64,000 nt of DNA from Macrotrachela quadricornifera (taxonomy: Eukaryota > Rotifera > Eurotatoria > Philodinida > Philodinidae). Positions 47,108 through 58,590 of this stretch are shown piece after piece (the first letter of the stretch is position 1; every line of letters starts with the position of its first letter). The DNA lies in assembly GCA_022393335.1 (NCBI GenBank), contig JAJEKB010021383.1, positions 1,943,361 to 2,007,360 on the forward strand, read 5' to 3'. Made by a program: the position numbers and the translations under genes. A model generated the notes under the pieces. The model was not told the DNA's origin. It did not search any database and saw only the letters and a list, made by a program, of their open reading frames with translations.

Positions 47108-47527
47108 ATGAGCTCCGTTAGCGGTAGATGTTTATGTGGACAAATCACTGTTTCTATCGATAAACAAATACTAGATGCCGATAATGCGGTTGCTTTATGA
47201 TATTGCACGAACTGTCGTCAAGCTGGTGGTTCTACCGCATCTATTAATATTCTTGCTCCAGAGTCAGCTGTTAAAATCACAGGACAACCAAAAATTTATC
47301 AAGATAGTAATACGGGTAGTGGAGTAACAATTCACCGTGCTTTTTGTGATAACTGTGGTAATCCAATTTATTCAGTTACAGTTAGTTTGCCTGGCATCCC
47401 GATCGTTGAAATGGGATTATTTGAAGACGGTCCAAAACCTCCACTGGAGGTATATTGTAAATCAAGACCATCTTGGGTAAAACCAAATGATGGTGTAAAA
47501 CAATTTGATACAATGCCACGAAATTAA
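47108..47527 (+). pseudogene. GFA copy 2, nonsense-mutated
   Basis: The same 139-codon length and frame as its neighbours, but the codon for the first Cys of the CHC triplet (residue 31) is TGA and the next His is Tyr. The rest of the frame is open and keeps the remaining cysteines (NCRQAGGS and FCDNCGNP). The TATA region is also changed (CTTTATAGAACAA), and about 215 bp of the 3' region found in copy 1 is missing. An hAT element lies just downstream. The stop removes all but 30 residues and a key zinc ligand, so it is a recent pseudogene unless the stop is a sequencing error. Confidence 0.85.
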
Positions 47528-47590
47528 TCATAATATTTCGATTTGATTAAGAACTTATCTAACTAATATTCTTGTAGCTTGAGGTTCTTG

Positions 47591-47596
47591 AATAAA
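47591..47596 (+). terminator. Polyadenylation signal, GFA copy 2
   Basis: AATAAA retained after the pseudogene. Confidence 0.4.
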
Positions 47597-47780
47597 AATA
47601 ATCAAACTAAATTAATCTTGTTATTCTTGAAGTTCAAGCAAGAATCTTCTTCTTTTTCTTTAAGATAATCTTAGTGGAATCGCAAAAAAAAGAGAGAGCC
47701 ATTCTTTGTACATTGTGCCTATGGATATCGCTTGCACATACTTCATCGTTCATTTCTGTATTAATGGTAAGACTTTTAAT

Positions 47781-50700
47781 TAGAGGTGCAGAATCTGCCG
47801 CGGAAATCAAAAACTTCCCAGTATAAAATTTAATTAAAAAAAGAGATATTCTAGTTTAAGATATATTAAAAACAACAACCACTACTCAACACATTACAAC
47901 CTCAATTAATAAAATGAATGTTACTATTCGTGTACTGTCATTATATAGAATTCGAATCTATTTTTATAGGTTCCGAATTGTTTATTGTGAAATCAATTAA
48001 TTCCTGTAGAATTGATTGACTATAATCTACCAATATTTGCTGACCTGTTAATACTACTTGTTCGTATAACGATGACAAATCGGGACAGGTTTTCATCAGC
48101 TAAAAACTTGAGGGTGTATTTTTAAAACTTATTTCAATTGCACTGACTAGCTCTTGGCATAGCACAATTAGTTTTTGTCGAACACATGAAGATAGATCTT
48201 CTGAGTCATAATCACTTCGATATCTAATAAGTGGATGGTCTCTAAATATACAATTATACAAACTCTGATAATATTGTTCTATATACGTTGATGTTTATAC
48301 TGGTAATATCGGTTGATCCTCTTCTTCCTCAATATTGTCAAAATCTTCGCAATCAATAGTTGATGGTGTGGTGGTATATGGAATATCTGGTGTATCTTGT
48401 TCGCATTTTAAGTAGAAACAAAAATGATCAGACGTGAGTGTATACTCTATTATGTAAGACAAAGCTTTACGTTCAATACTATTCATTTCTTGTGCTGAAT
48501 TAAAATCAAGTTGTTCAAGTAGTATAGTATAATTATTTAAAGATTCTTGTAAATATCGTATTGCATCATCATATTCCCATACATACGTATTCACGTGTTG
48601 CACAAATATAGATGCTTTTACAATCGTATTATATGTATCAGTCAATCTCACAAATTTACAAACAAAATCGACAGATTTTATTTCTTCGATTTACAACAAA
48701 ACAAGGAAGAAACAAATCATTATGTCAATTGCAAAAATCTGTTTGTAATTGATCTTTAAAGTACTATTATCACCATCACCAGTTTCTTTTTTTGAATTAG
48801 TACTGTGTCGAGTATGGGCAGTTAAATCACCATTAGTTAGTGCATTATCAATACTATCTTGTTCATGTAACTCATAAAATGTCGACCAATCCCTCATTAT
48901 AGTTTCATGAACATGACGTTCTGAACTAACAAAACGAGTTGTATGAAACTGTTTCGGTTGTAAAATATCTTCTTCTATTCATTCAGCTACTTCCAACAGC
49001 TGACCATATTGTTTACCAAATGAATAGTTTTTCGTAATCCTAGAACATATTTTGATAAATCTCGTTAACCACAAGAGTTCTGGTTGTTTTTTAACATCAT
49101 TAATAGCTTGTCCAAGTAAATGAGCACCACCCTATGAAACTGATAACCATTCTTCGGTTACACCAGTCATTTTAGATAAATGTTTACCAATATTCGAATG
49201 GATATATACACTATCAACAGCACAACCAACCAGCTACTGTTTTAATATTGATTGAAATAAACCAAACGATTCCATTACTTGAAAACAGTTTTCTGCCAAT
49301 TCTTCACACAATAGTTCAGTTTTACATAATGGTGATTGAAGATAAATAGGCATCAGTTAACCGTCAACCATTAATATCATCATCGTGATTTGCATTGACC
49401 TTCTCAACAGCGTTACTCTATCAAATGTTAGACCAAATATTCGATGACGTTGTGTAACAGGATCAATTGTTTTAGAATATTCAACAACTCGTTCTTTCAT
49501 AATATTTGCCATTGATGCTTGAAGTTTCTCAAAATATCATCGGCTGTGTCTAAATATAAAAGAAATATGCTGTATATTGCATATAAAGACTACCGAAAAG
49601 TTTTGTATTTGCCTGTAAGTACCAACAGCTGCTCCAGATAAATCTAATAGATTTATTGTCTCAACAAATTTAAAACCACCTAAACCACTTCGAATGGAAA
49701 ATAGAGCAGCTCTACCAACATTCATTTCTGCTTTTTCATTTTTCTTGATAAAATCTCCAAGTTCTCATTTTTTTTCTTGCTTTCGAATAAACCGCAAATG
49801 CAATTGATTTGTAAAATGAATTTTTAAATTTTTTTTTTATTTTCGAAATCGTTCTGATAAAGACTCATTTCCTTTTTGTTCAACATATTGAAACGTGCCA
49901 TATGAAGATTTAACGGAAGTTAATAAATGTTTTGGTGTTGTTTTTTTCAAACTGAATAAGGAATACACATGATCGTATCTAAATGATCATTTATTTCTAA
50001 ACTTTTTAGCATAAAGAGTTCATCTGAACATTTGATACACTCCAATGTTTGTTCAAAATCGTCTGCTTGTGCAGATAATGATGATAATTCATCGGTACTT
50101 TTTTTATGTTAGTATTTTCAATGACCTCAGATATCTTTGAAAGTTGTTTTGTCATCAGTACTAATTGATCTTGTACAGAATTCGGTGTTTTTTAAAACTT
50201 TTTGTTGGACTTGATGATATACTTATATTTTGATGGTGTACTTAGGACCGATGGCGCACCCAAAACTGATATTGAAGGCGAAATGATAGTATTAATGGTT
50301 GCCGCTGTTGAGGTCGCTGTGCACAGAGACGATGTAATCATATTTGCCTCTTCTTGTTCTTCATTCTGATCAGCATTATCATCATTTGTTGTTGTTCCCG
50401 ATTTTTCAATTACATCTGTTTTATATTAATATTTGCCTAAATTATTCTCGCATGCCTTTAATTTATATTTTTCATTAGGATATTTACTTTTTCGGTGTTC
50501 TCTTGGTTTATCTTTTCGTCCTATCCATTCGCAATAAAAAAACAATAGCTGTTCTTTACTTGGATACATTTATGTGAAATGTCGATCCTAGTTGATATAT
50601 TTCTGAATATATTGCCTTTAATTCGCAACAATTTAATGACTATATATACAACTATACTTAGAGGGGAAAATCCATATTATAGTAAATTCCATAGATAATA

Positions 50701-50949
50701 AGAAAAGGAAAATTTTATTACATAGCAGAAAAGAAAAATTCACTAGATACGTTGTATAGCTGAAAGAAAAAATCCAGGGAGCATCACTAACAAAATAGGA
50801 CGAAGAACGAATATGCATACGTATAATAATGTAAAATTTTTCTAAGAACGAAAAGTAGTTTTTCAAAAAATTTCTCCAACTCCTATAGTAAGTTTTCAGA
50901 ATTTTCTCCAACCGACCGGTTGCACACACGGGTAGATTCTGCACCACTG
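47781..50949 (-). mobile_element. hAT-like DNA transposon, 3.17 kb
   Basis: The ends TAGAGGTGCAGAATCT (left) and CAGTGGTGCAGAATCT (right, reverse-complemented) have the CAGNGGTG form of hAT termini. Flanking octamers CTTTTAAT (47773-47780) and CTTTTCAC (50950-50957) agree at six of eight positions, as expected of an old 8-bp target duplication. Sequences of the other array units run straight across this point, confirming an insertion. The transposase inside is broken. Confidence 0.85.
47990..50570 (-). pseudogene. hAT-type transposase (ZBED/KIAA1586-like), decayed
   Basis: Fragments read leftward. The N-terminal frame starts near 50570 (MYPSKEQLLFFYCEWIGRKD then EHRKSKYPNEKYKLKAC), followed by a Ser/Thr-rich linker. 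The middle has TGVTEEWLSVS, GAHLLGQAINDVKKQPELLW and FHTTRFVSSERHVHETIM (49.2-48.9 kb). Frames follow at 48897-48691 (RDWSTFYELHEQDS) and 48651-48295 (LTDTYNTIVKASIFVQHVN), and then a C-terminal part with stops. The TRFVSSE motif matches the TRW/TRF region of hAT transposases. Several stops and shifts inactivate it. Confidence 0.65.
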
Positions 50950-51769
50950 CTTTTCACATGGCTCTTTAAATAGATATTTGTTTTTGATTTGTTTGTCAAG
51001 ATTTGTTTCAACTTCGTCGATTGAAATTTTCTTTTAATGGGCATCAAACTGCATAACTTTTGTATTGGTCGTTTTGAAAATTTCAATGTTCTTTTAATTC
51101 TCTGTTATAGTACTTATATTTAGAAATATCAGTAATTCTTGAAAAATTTTATAATAAAATGATGAAGAAATATAACAATACGAGTCAAGTGATGATTACA
51201 TTTTCATGTATACTATATTTTAATGTTACTGATATATCAATTTTATATCAATAAGATTTATTGAATTTATTCAAATAGTCGAATCTTTCTTTCTTAGTAC
51301 ACGATGGTCCAAAAGTCATCATACAAAAGAAAAATTGAATATATTGTTTATGGCTTGAGCAAAGGACCTAATTTCTTTATGAATACTAGTGGTATGCTCA
51401 AGGTTTCTCTTCATAAAGATGTGTCTCTAGAGACCTCTTGTTAAGTTTCGATATTGATCACATCAAAAAAAAAGTTTCACTTTTTCATAGATTGGAAAAA
51501 AACGATATACAATATCGCGAAAGTCTTGTTGCCGAAAATAACAATTGAATATCTCCGACGAGAACAAGTTGTCACTTATCATATATCTAATACTTGAAAC
51601 TTGAATTCAAGTATTCAAGTATTCAAAGAGGAAAGGAGGATGCAGAATCCGACAGAGGCCAACTGAGGGTGAGGATGATGGTAGAACGTTTGGAAGGGGT
51701 TGAATATTTAAAATAATTGAATACTTGAAGTGAATAGTTGAATGTTTGAATTTGACTTTCAGCTTTCAC

Positions 51770-53697
51770 ATTACTAGAAAGATTGGGGAAAAGTGCAACG
51801 TATCATAACCTGTGTGAAATTTCAGCTCAATCCTCTCGCTGGTCATTCTGATTCCCTCTCGATCCTCCTTTGGACCTAAGAGTATGCCATGAAAAGTTTG
51901 GCACCGCTAGATCGTGCGGTGTCCAAATGTATAAAATACAGACAGACAGGCGGACACACCTTCTTTATATATATACATTATGCTGGTATGCGAACGATCA
52001 TTTGCGAAAATGGAGGAATTAGGGGGATTTTCGAAAAACATTTTTGGAGGATAGTGTTCGAAAAAGGAGGATACTGTTTTTGTTCTAATAAAAGTGTTGT
52101 AACATAAACTGATAGATTAGCTTGCTTGAGCATAAACAGAAGTATCACTAGAGCTGTAGATGAGTTATACATGGTTGTATGCTGAAGATGAAAAACAAAA
52201 TAGTAGTTTGTAGTGAGAAAGTAGTTAACTCAATCAAACATCTATGCTGGAGAGAACAAAACGTAATATAAAAGAGAATAACATAATGATTTCTTAGTAG
52301 GAGTCCGTTTAAATAAAACTACATTAGAAACATTAAATTTATTTAATAATGTTGAGGTTTTCGATCGTGAAATTTGTACAAGTTTAATGATTCACAAAAT
52401 TATTGTCGCTTTAACTATGAAGTTGCATCCAAAGCTTGTTTTCATTAATATCACACGTATATATATATGTGTATATTGTTCACTAGGAAAACAAAGATTT
52501 AAATAGCTCGCAATATTATATTAAAATTTTTTACGCATTTTCATTATTAGAAGACAGTTTTTATACAAAGATGTTAAAATTTATATAGATATTTACACAG
52601 GAATGCAAAGAATAAGATAGCCATAGTCTATTTTTATTGCAGTTACTTTTTAGGAACATAGGTTTCACGTCCGATACATAGTTTGTTTGAAGCCGAAATT
52701 TACTAATGTCAAAAATACTGTCTCAGTTTATACTGACATATATGTGCCAGAAAAACAAAATACGAGTGCTAAGATGTACAACAAATATCCGGTCGTATAG
52801 TCCATTTGAATAGTGATAGCAGCTTAATACAAAACAATAAAGTCAACCAGAATTATGATTGTAGAAATCAACTTTTGTTTATTCATCGATTAAAATATTC
52901 CATAACCAGATGATGAGGATAACGATAGGCAATTGTATGATACGGTTTATGAGATTCTAACTAGATTATATGTAATAGTTACTGGATGCCGAAGCAAAAA
53001 GGAGGAAAAGAAGGAGATTACCAGAAAAAGGAGGTCAAGGAGGAGCCTTTTCGTAAAAAAGGAGGAAAAGGAGGAGCATTCACATGCCACACATTATGAG
53101 TGATGAGTAACGGAATTTTGTCCGACTTTTTACTTTCTCTATTCGATGGATATTTTCAATCATACTGTTGCACTTCATCTTATACATTCTATTCGTTTTC
53201 TTTCGATTATCTTGAGATGTCGCGTCACCAATAGCAAAAAGCACATGTTTTTATATGTTTTTATTCTTGAATTATTGAGAAAATAATAATACGCACAAAT
53301 TCTCTAAAGAAAGCTTTTACTGTAGTAAATCTAACAATAGAAGGAGGCAAACACCACCTTAAGATGAAAATTTTAGGCCGAAAACTACTCTATGACCTTG
53401 CCCTGGTTGAATGAGTATTATGTACAAAACTTCATTGCATTTGCTCATACCGTGTCCAAATGTATGAAGAACAACAAAACAGACAAACAAACAAACTTTC
53501 TTCTTTATATATATCGATAGATATGTTATGATTCAGATAATAAATAAGACGATCATGAAAATGGGTCCTTACAAAGCCAGATAGAAACTGAAGAATTTAA
53601 ATTGAAAGAAAAGAAAAAGAGCACGTTGAGATAAGTTTTTCAAATAAAATTCGTATTTCAACTGTTCTCTTCACCTCAAGCAAAATTATTAGCGTTT
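51770..53697. mobile_element. ~1.9-kb insert in array, retroelement-like tails
   Basis: In unit 2 the sequence before and after this stretch is contiguous, so it is an insertion, or several. Two subregions end alike: GTGTCCAAATGTATAAAATA with CAGACAGACAGGCGGACACA then CTTCTTTATATATATA (51918-51977), and GTGTCCAAATGTATGAAG with ACAGACAAACAAACAAAC then CTTCTTTATATATAT (53453-53516). Such tails resemble 3' ends of RTE-like non-LTR elements. No RT frame is present. The last ~190 bp is shared with unit 4. Confidence 0.45.
52985..53080. repeat. GGAGGA-rich purine tract
   Basis: Repeated AAAAAGGAGGAAAAGGAGGA words on one strand, with related words at 52009-52075. It could form triplex or G-quadruplex structure; likely low-complexity expansion inside the insert. 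Confidence 0.5.
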
Positions 53698-54038
53698 CTT
53701 TCTATTTCAATCTTGTCAAATCTTTTGCTTTTACAATATATTGATGTATTGTCACAAACAATATATTATCGTTATTCTATTCGAAATGAAGTATGCAGGT
53801 ATGAAAAAAAGAGAGAGCAGTCACTCACCCCTTCATTTTATCGTTCTATTATCGTTACGAATAAAAAAGCAAACCCTTGTAATTGACGATTTTTCACCCG
53901 AAGTATGTGAATGTGTATAATTTTTCTATTCGTTGCGAGTCAAAAATTTCATTCAAGTATCTCTCTTTTTTTCTCGTTTGTAATAAACAAGAGAACGATA
54001 AAATAATTATGTCAGTGACGACTATCCCGCCTATTCCT

Positions 54039-54048
54039 TATATAAATA
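54039..54048 (+). promoter_or_regulatory. TATA box, GFA copy 3
   Basis: TATATAAATA, 95 bases before the ATG, identical to copies 1 and 4. Confidence 0.6.
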
Positions 54049-54142
54049 GACCATATTATAATATCTAATATCCACACTCACATATTAGAAATACGACTGG
54101 TTTCAAACACCATAGTAAAAATAAAGGTAAATAGTGACAAAA

Positions 54143-54562
54143 ATGAGCTCCGTTACTGGTAGATGTTTATGTGGACAAATCACTGTTTCTGTTGATAAAC
54201 AAGTACTAGATGCTGGTAACGCGGTTGCTTTATGTCATTGCAAGAATTGTCGCCAAGCTGGTGGCTCTGCCGCGTCCATTAATCTTCTTGCTCCAGAGTC
54301 AGCTATTAAAATCACAGGACAACCAAAAATTTATCAAGATAGTAATACGGATAGTGGAGGAACAGTTCACCGTGCTTTTTGTGATAACTGTGGTTCACCA
54401 ATTTATTCAGGTTCAACCAATTCGCCTGGTGTCCAGGTTGTTAAATTGGGATTATTTGAAGACATTCCAAAGCCTGCACTGGAGGTATATTGTAAATCAA
54501 GACCATCTTGGATAAAACCAATTGATGGTGCAAAACAATTTGATACAATGCCAACAAAATAA
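54143..54562 (+). CDS. GFA/CENP-V family enzyme, copy 3
   Basis: 139 aa from ATG at 54143. An in-frame GTG nine bases upstream is not used as start because the ATG context matches the other copies. Zinc cysteines are complete (RCLCGQ, LCHCKNCRQ, FCDNCGSP). Differences from copy 1 are scattered: VLDAGNAVAL, GGTVHRAF, GSTNSPGVQVVKLG and KPIDGAKQF. Copy 4 is its closest relative, sharing the SGGTVHRAFCDNCG segment. The same cytosolic thiol/aldehyde chemistry is expected. The promoter segment is single, with TATA box and downstream AATAAA intact, so it should be expressible on its own. Confidence 0.9.
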   Translation: MSSVTGRCLCGQITVSVDKQVLDAGNAVALCHCKNCRQAGGSAASINLLAPESAIKITGQPKIYQDSNTDSGGTVHRAFCDNCGSPIYSGSTNSPGVQVVKLGLFEDIPKPALEVYCKSRPSWIKPIDGAKQFDTMPTK

Positions 54563-54625
54563 TTATAACATTTCGATTTGATTAAGAACTTATCTAACTA
54601 ATATTATTCTAACCTGAGATTTTTG

Positions 54626-54631
54626 AATAAA
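54626..54631 (+). terminator. Polyadenylation signal, GFA copy 3
   Basis: AATAAA in the conserved 3' UTR context. Confidence 0.6.
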
Positions 54632-55324
54632 AATAATCAAACGAAATTCAGCTTATTGAATATATGTATAAATTGAGATTTATTGATTGAAAATATTTCA
54701 TTTTATTGGAGAGAACTTAATCAGTGAATAGGATGGGTTCGTAGAACATATATGTTTATTATTAAATATATAATCCTTTTGGTTAATCAACTGGCACCAA
54801 TAGCAAAAATTTCTGAACTAAGATAGTCACTGCCCCAATCGAAGTTTTTAGGCTTATTATTCCTAGATTCTTGTTACTCTTGAAGTTCAAGCAAGAATCT
54901 TTTTCTTTAAAACAATCTTAGTCAAATTGAAAAAGAAAAGAGAGCCATTTTTTATACATTATGTCTATATATATCATTTGTATATACTTAATCGTTCATT
55001 TCTGTATTTATGGTGATACTGTTAACATGACCCTATAAATAACGTAAGTTAACACTCTAGATAGATAATTGTTTCTGATTTTGTCCCTCAAGGTTTGTTT
55101 CAACTTCGTCGATTGAAAATTTCTTTTAATAAACACAAAACTGCATATCTTTTTTTGTTGATCGTTCTGATAATTTTAATTTTTTTTATTCTCTATTATG
55201 GTACTTATATTTAGAAATATCAATAATTCTTGCAAAAATTTTATAATAAAATGACGAAGAAATATAATGATAGGAGTCAAGTGATGACTACATTTTCATG
55301 TATACCACATTTTAATGTTACTGA

Positions 55325-56898
55325 TCTTAGGTGGAAGAATCTAACCGTCAGATCTTATACAAATCCTACATGTTCATGCAAGAACTTATTGTAAGATCTT
55401 CTATCAACACATAAGATTATACGAAAATCGTATACGATCGTGTACGATCTTATAAGATTCTGTAAGATTATCTTAAAGCCACCATTTCTGATCAAATCCT
55501 ACAGTACGATTCTTGTATGATCTTTATGTCAGGTAGTATACGATCCTAAATGGATCGTATACGACTTTTTGTAGCTGCGTAGAGCGTTTCATACCTGATC
55601 TGACCCGTCTTTAAACTCTATATGCTTGATTTTTAAGAGAAAGTATTTGACGTGAGCAATGCATATGTTTATTTATTGATTTATTGATAAAAACCACAAA
55701 AAAAAATAAATAGTTATGCACGCTTGTAACACAGATAAAAAGAAAATTAGGAAAATAATTTTGTTTGAATTTCATAAACTGAACGATCTAAACCAAAAGA
55801 GATAAGTGATTTAAGTTCATAAAACTTACTTATGTCAAATTCCTTATGAATACGATCTGAAATAAATAAGATAATAAAAATTGGAAAATTTTCGCTTGGA
55901 TTTGTTTCAATCGTAAAACCAAACTATAATAAAAGAAGTAAATATAATTTAAATGGAGAAAAAAAACTTATTTCTAAATAAAAATTTTTAAGATTATATT
56001 TAGCTATGCATATAAATAACTGTAATACATTGATTTTGCTTTAATTAAAATAAAATACAATAAATTCACTTCTTTAAAAATAAACAAAACGACGCTAACA
56101 CATTAAATCATTTGTTTTTCTGAAAATAAAAATAAAACAAATATAGCATCTTTCAATTGATTTCATTATGCATATGTTATAAATATATAAGTATAATTGT
56201 ATTAAATTAATTATAATCAACTGAAATAAATTAAAATATTAATAATAAATGGAACTAATTTTATTTCATATTGTAATCTTATTTTATATTGATTTAGAAT
56301 AGATAAAACAGTAAGTATTTTAAAATGTCTAAAATAAAACTGAATTAATTTCAAAGGATTATATATAAATATGAAAATATTTTTACTTCTAATTTAAAAA
56401 ACAATACATCTCTAACGAAATTAGAACTTAAAATGAATATATAACTGTTAATCCATCTTCTATATAACCATTGTACCCATTATTCTATCACGAGGCCTTC
56501 ACACTGAAGACTTGTAAATTAAAACCGCTTTACAAAAACCTGTTTTCCATTCGAAGTGGCTTAATATTCAAATTAAACTTTTTCAATCACTTGAATATTT
56601 ATTTACATGCATAAAGCTATTGTCGTAAGAATTATTAGCATTGGAAAAATCTAGCATTATGATCGTACATGATCTTTCAAGATTTGATGAAATTTGGATG
56701 ATCAAATTTTGCAAGAATCTTATTGTAAGAATCGTATAAGATTTATCAGTGCATCTTATAGTAATAAACGTATTGAATCTTAAGAAAAGATATTTGTATG
56801 CTTTCATAAGATCCTATAGTAAGAATCTGATAATATCTGATTCTCGGCACGATCATCTGTGATCTTATACGATCTTCATAAGATTTCTCTATCTCGCG
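55325..56898. mobile_element. ~1.57-kb insert with AAGAT-rich ends
   Basis: In units 1 and 2 the sequence reads GTTACTGATATATCAATTTT without a break. Here CTTAGGTGG... to ...CTCGC is inserted after GTTACTGAT, and the array resumes at ATGTTAATTTTATATCAATA. A GAT repeated at both edges may be a short target duplication. Both terminal ~250 bp are crowded with TTATAAGATTCT/AGATCTTATA-like words in both orientations, while the centre is plain AT-rich DNA with no transposase. It is a non-autonomous element of unknown class. Confidence 0.6.
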
Positions 56899-57998
56899 AT
56901 ATGTTAATTTTATATCAATACGATTTATTGAATTTATTCAAAAAGTCGAATCTATCTTTCTTAGTACAAGATGGTCCAAAAGTCATCATACAAAAGAAAA
57001 ATTAAATATACTGTTTATGGTTTGAGCAAAGGACCTAATTTTTTTATGAATACTAGTAGTATGCTCAAGGTTTCTCTTCATAAAGATGTGTCTCTAGAGA
57101 CCTCTTGTTAAGTTTCGGTATTGATTACAACAAAAAAAAATGTCACTTTTTCATAGATTGGAAAAAAACGATATACAATATCGCAAAAGTCTTGTTGCCG
57201 AAAATAACAATTGAATATCTCCGACGAGAACAAGTTGTCACTTATCATATATCTAATACTTGAAATTGGAATTTAAATATTCAAGTATTCAAAGGGGAAA
57301 GGAGGGTGCCAAACTTGAAGGTGAGGATGAAGGTAGAACGCTTGGAAGGGGTTGAATATTTAAAATACTTGAATACGTGAAGTGAATAGTTGAATGTTGG
57401 AATTCACCTTTTACACTACTGTGCTATTGATTTAAATAAGAAAGAAAATTTATTTATGTGAGACATTGTTCTATGTATATAACAGGTTATGATTCAGATA
57501 ATAAACGAGATAATCATGAAAATGGGTCCCAACAAAACGCGATAAAAACTGAAGAATTTAAATTGAGAAAAAAGAAGAATAGCACGTTGAGATAAGTTTT
57601 TTAAAGAAGATTCATATTTTGGTTGTGATCTCCACATGAAGCAAAATTATTAGCATTTCTTTCTATCTCAATCTTGTCAAATTTCTTGCTTTTACAATAT
57701 ATCGATGTACTGCTAAAATCAATACATTATCGTTATTCAATTCGAAATGAAGTATGTAGATATAAAAAAGAGAGAGCAGTCACTCATTCCTTCATTTTAT
57801 GATTATATTATCAGTACGAATAAAAAAGCAAGCCCTTAGAATCGACGATTTTTCATCCGAAGTATATGAATGTGTATAATTTTTCTTTTCGTTGCGAGTC
57901 AAAAATTTCTTTCAAGTATCTCTCTTTTTTTTCTCGTTCGTAATAAACAAGATAACGATAAAATAAATGTGTTAGTGGCTATTATCTTGCCTATTTCT

Positions 57999-58008
57999 TA
58001 TATAAATA
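57999..58008 (+). promoter_or_regulatory. TATA box, GFA copy 4
   Basis: TATATAAATA, 94 bases before the ATG. Confidence 0.6.
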
Positions 58009-58101
58009 AACCATATTATAATATCTAATATCTACGCTCACATATTAGAAATACAACTGCTTTCAAACACCTTAGTAAAAAAAAGGTAAATAGTGACGAA
58101 A

Positions 58102-58521
58102 ATGAGCACTGTTACTGGTAGATGTTTATGTGGACAAATCACTGTTTCTGTTGATAAACAAGTACTAGATGCTGGTAATGCGGTTGCTTTATGTCATTGC
58201 ACGAACTGTCGTCAAGCTGGTGGTTCTACCGCATCTATTAATATTCTTGCTCCAGAGTCAGCTGTTAAAATCACAGGACAACCAAAAATTTATCAAGATA
58301 GTAATACGGATAGTGGAGGAACAGTTCACCGTGCTTTTTGTGATAACTGTGGTTGTCCAATTTATTCAGCCACAGCTAATTTGCCTGGTGTCCAGGTCGT
58401 TAAATTGGGATTATTTGAAGACATTCCAAAGCCTGCACTGGAGGTATATTGTAAATCAAGACCATCTTGGATAAAACCAATTGATGATGTCAAACAATTC
58501 GATACAATGCCACCCAAATAA
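58102..58521 (+). CDS. GFA/CENP-V family enzyme, copy 4
   Basis: 139 aa from ATG at 58102 (MSTVTGRCLCGQ). Zinc cysteines are complete (RCLCGQ, LCHCTNCRQ, FCDNCG), and an extra Cys follows directly (NCGCPI, where other copies have Ser or Asn). The stretch GGSTASINILAPES is shared with pseudogene copy 2, while SGGTVHRAFCDNCG matches copy 3. This mosaic hints at gene conversion among the units. Promoter, TATA box and AATAAA are intact. Function is expected to be as for copy 1. Confidence 0.9.
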   Translation: MSTVTGRCLCGQITVSVDKQVLDAGNAVALCHCTNCRQAGGSTASINILAPESAVKITGQPKIYQDSNTDSGGTVHRAFCDNCGCPIYSATANLPGVQVVKLGLFEDIPKPALEVYCKSRPSWIKPIDDVKQFDTMPPK

Positions 58522-58584
58522 TCATAACATTTGGATTTAATTAAGAACTTATCTAACTAATATTATTGTAGCTTGAGATTCTTG

Positions 58585-58590
58585 AATAAA
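58585..58590 (+). terminator. Polyadenylation signal, GFA copy 4
   Basis: AATAAA in the conserved 3' UTR context. Confidence 0.6.

Noticed and set aside
54134..54142. Upstream in-frame GTG start for GFA copies 3 and 4
   Set aside because: Eukaryotic initiation favours the ATG at 54143/58102, which aligns with the ATG of copies 1, 2 and 5.
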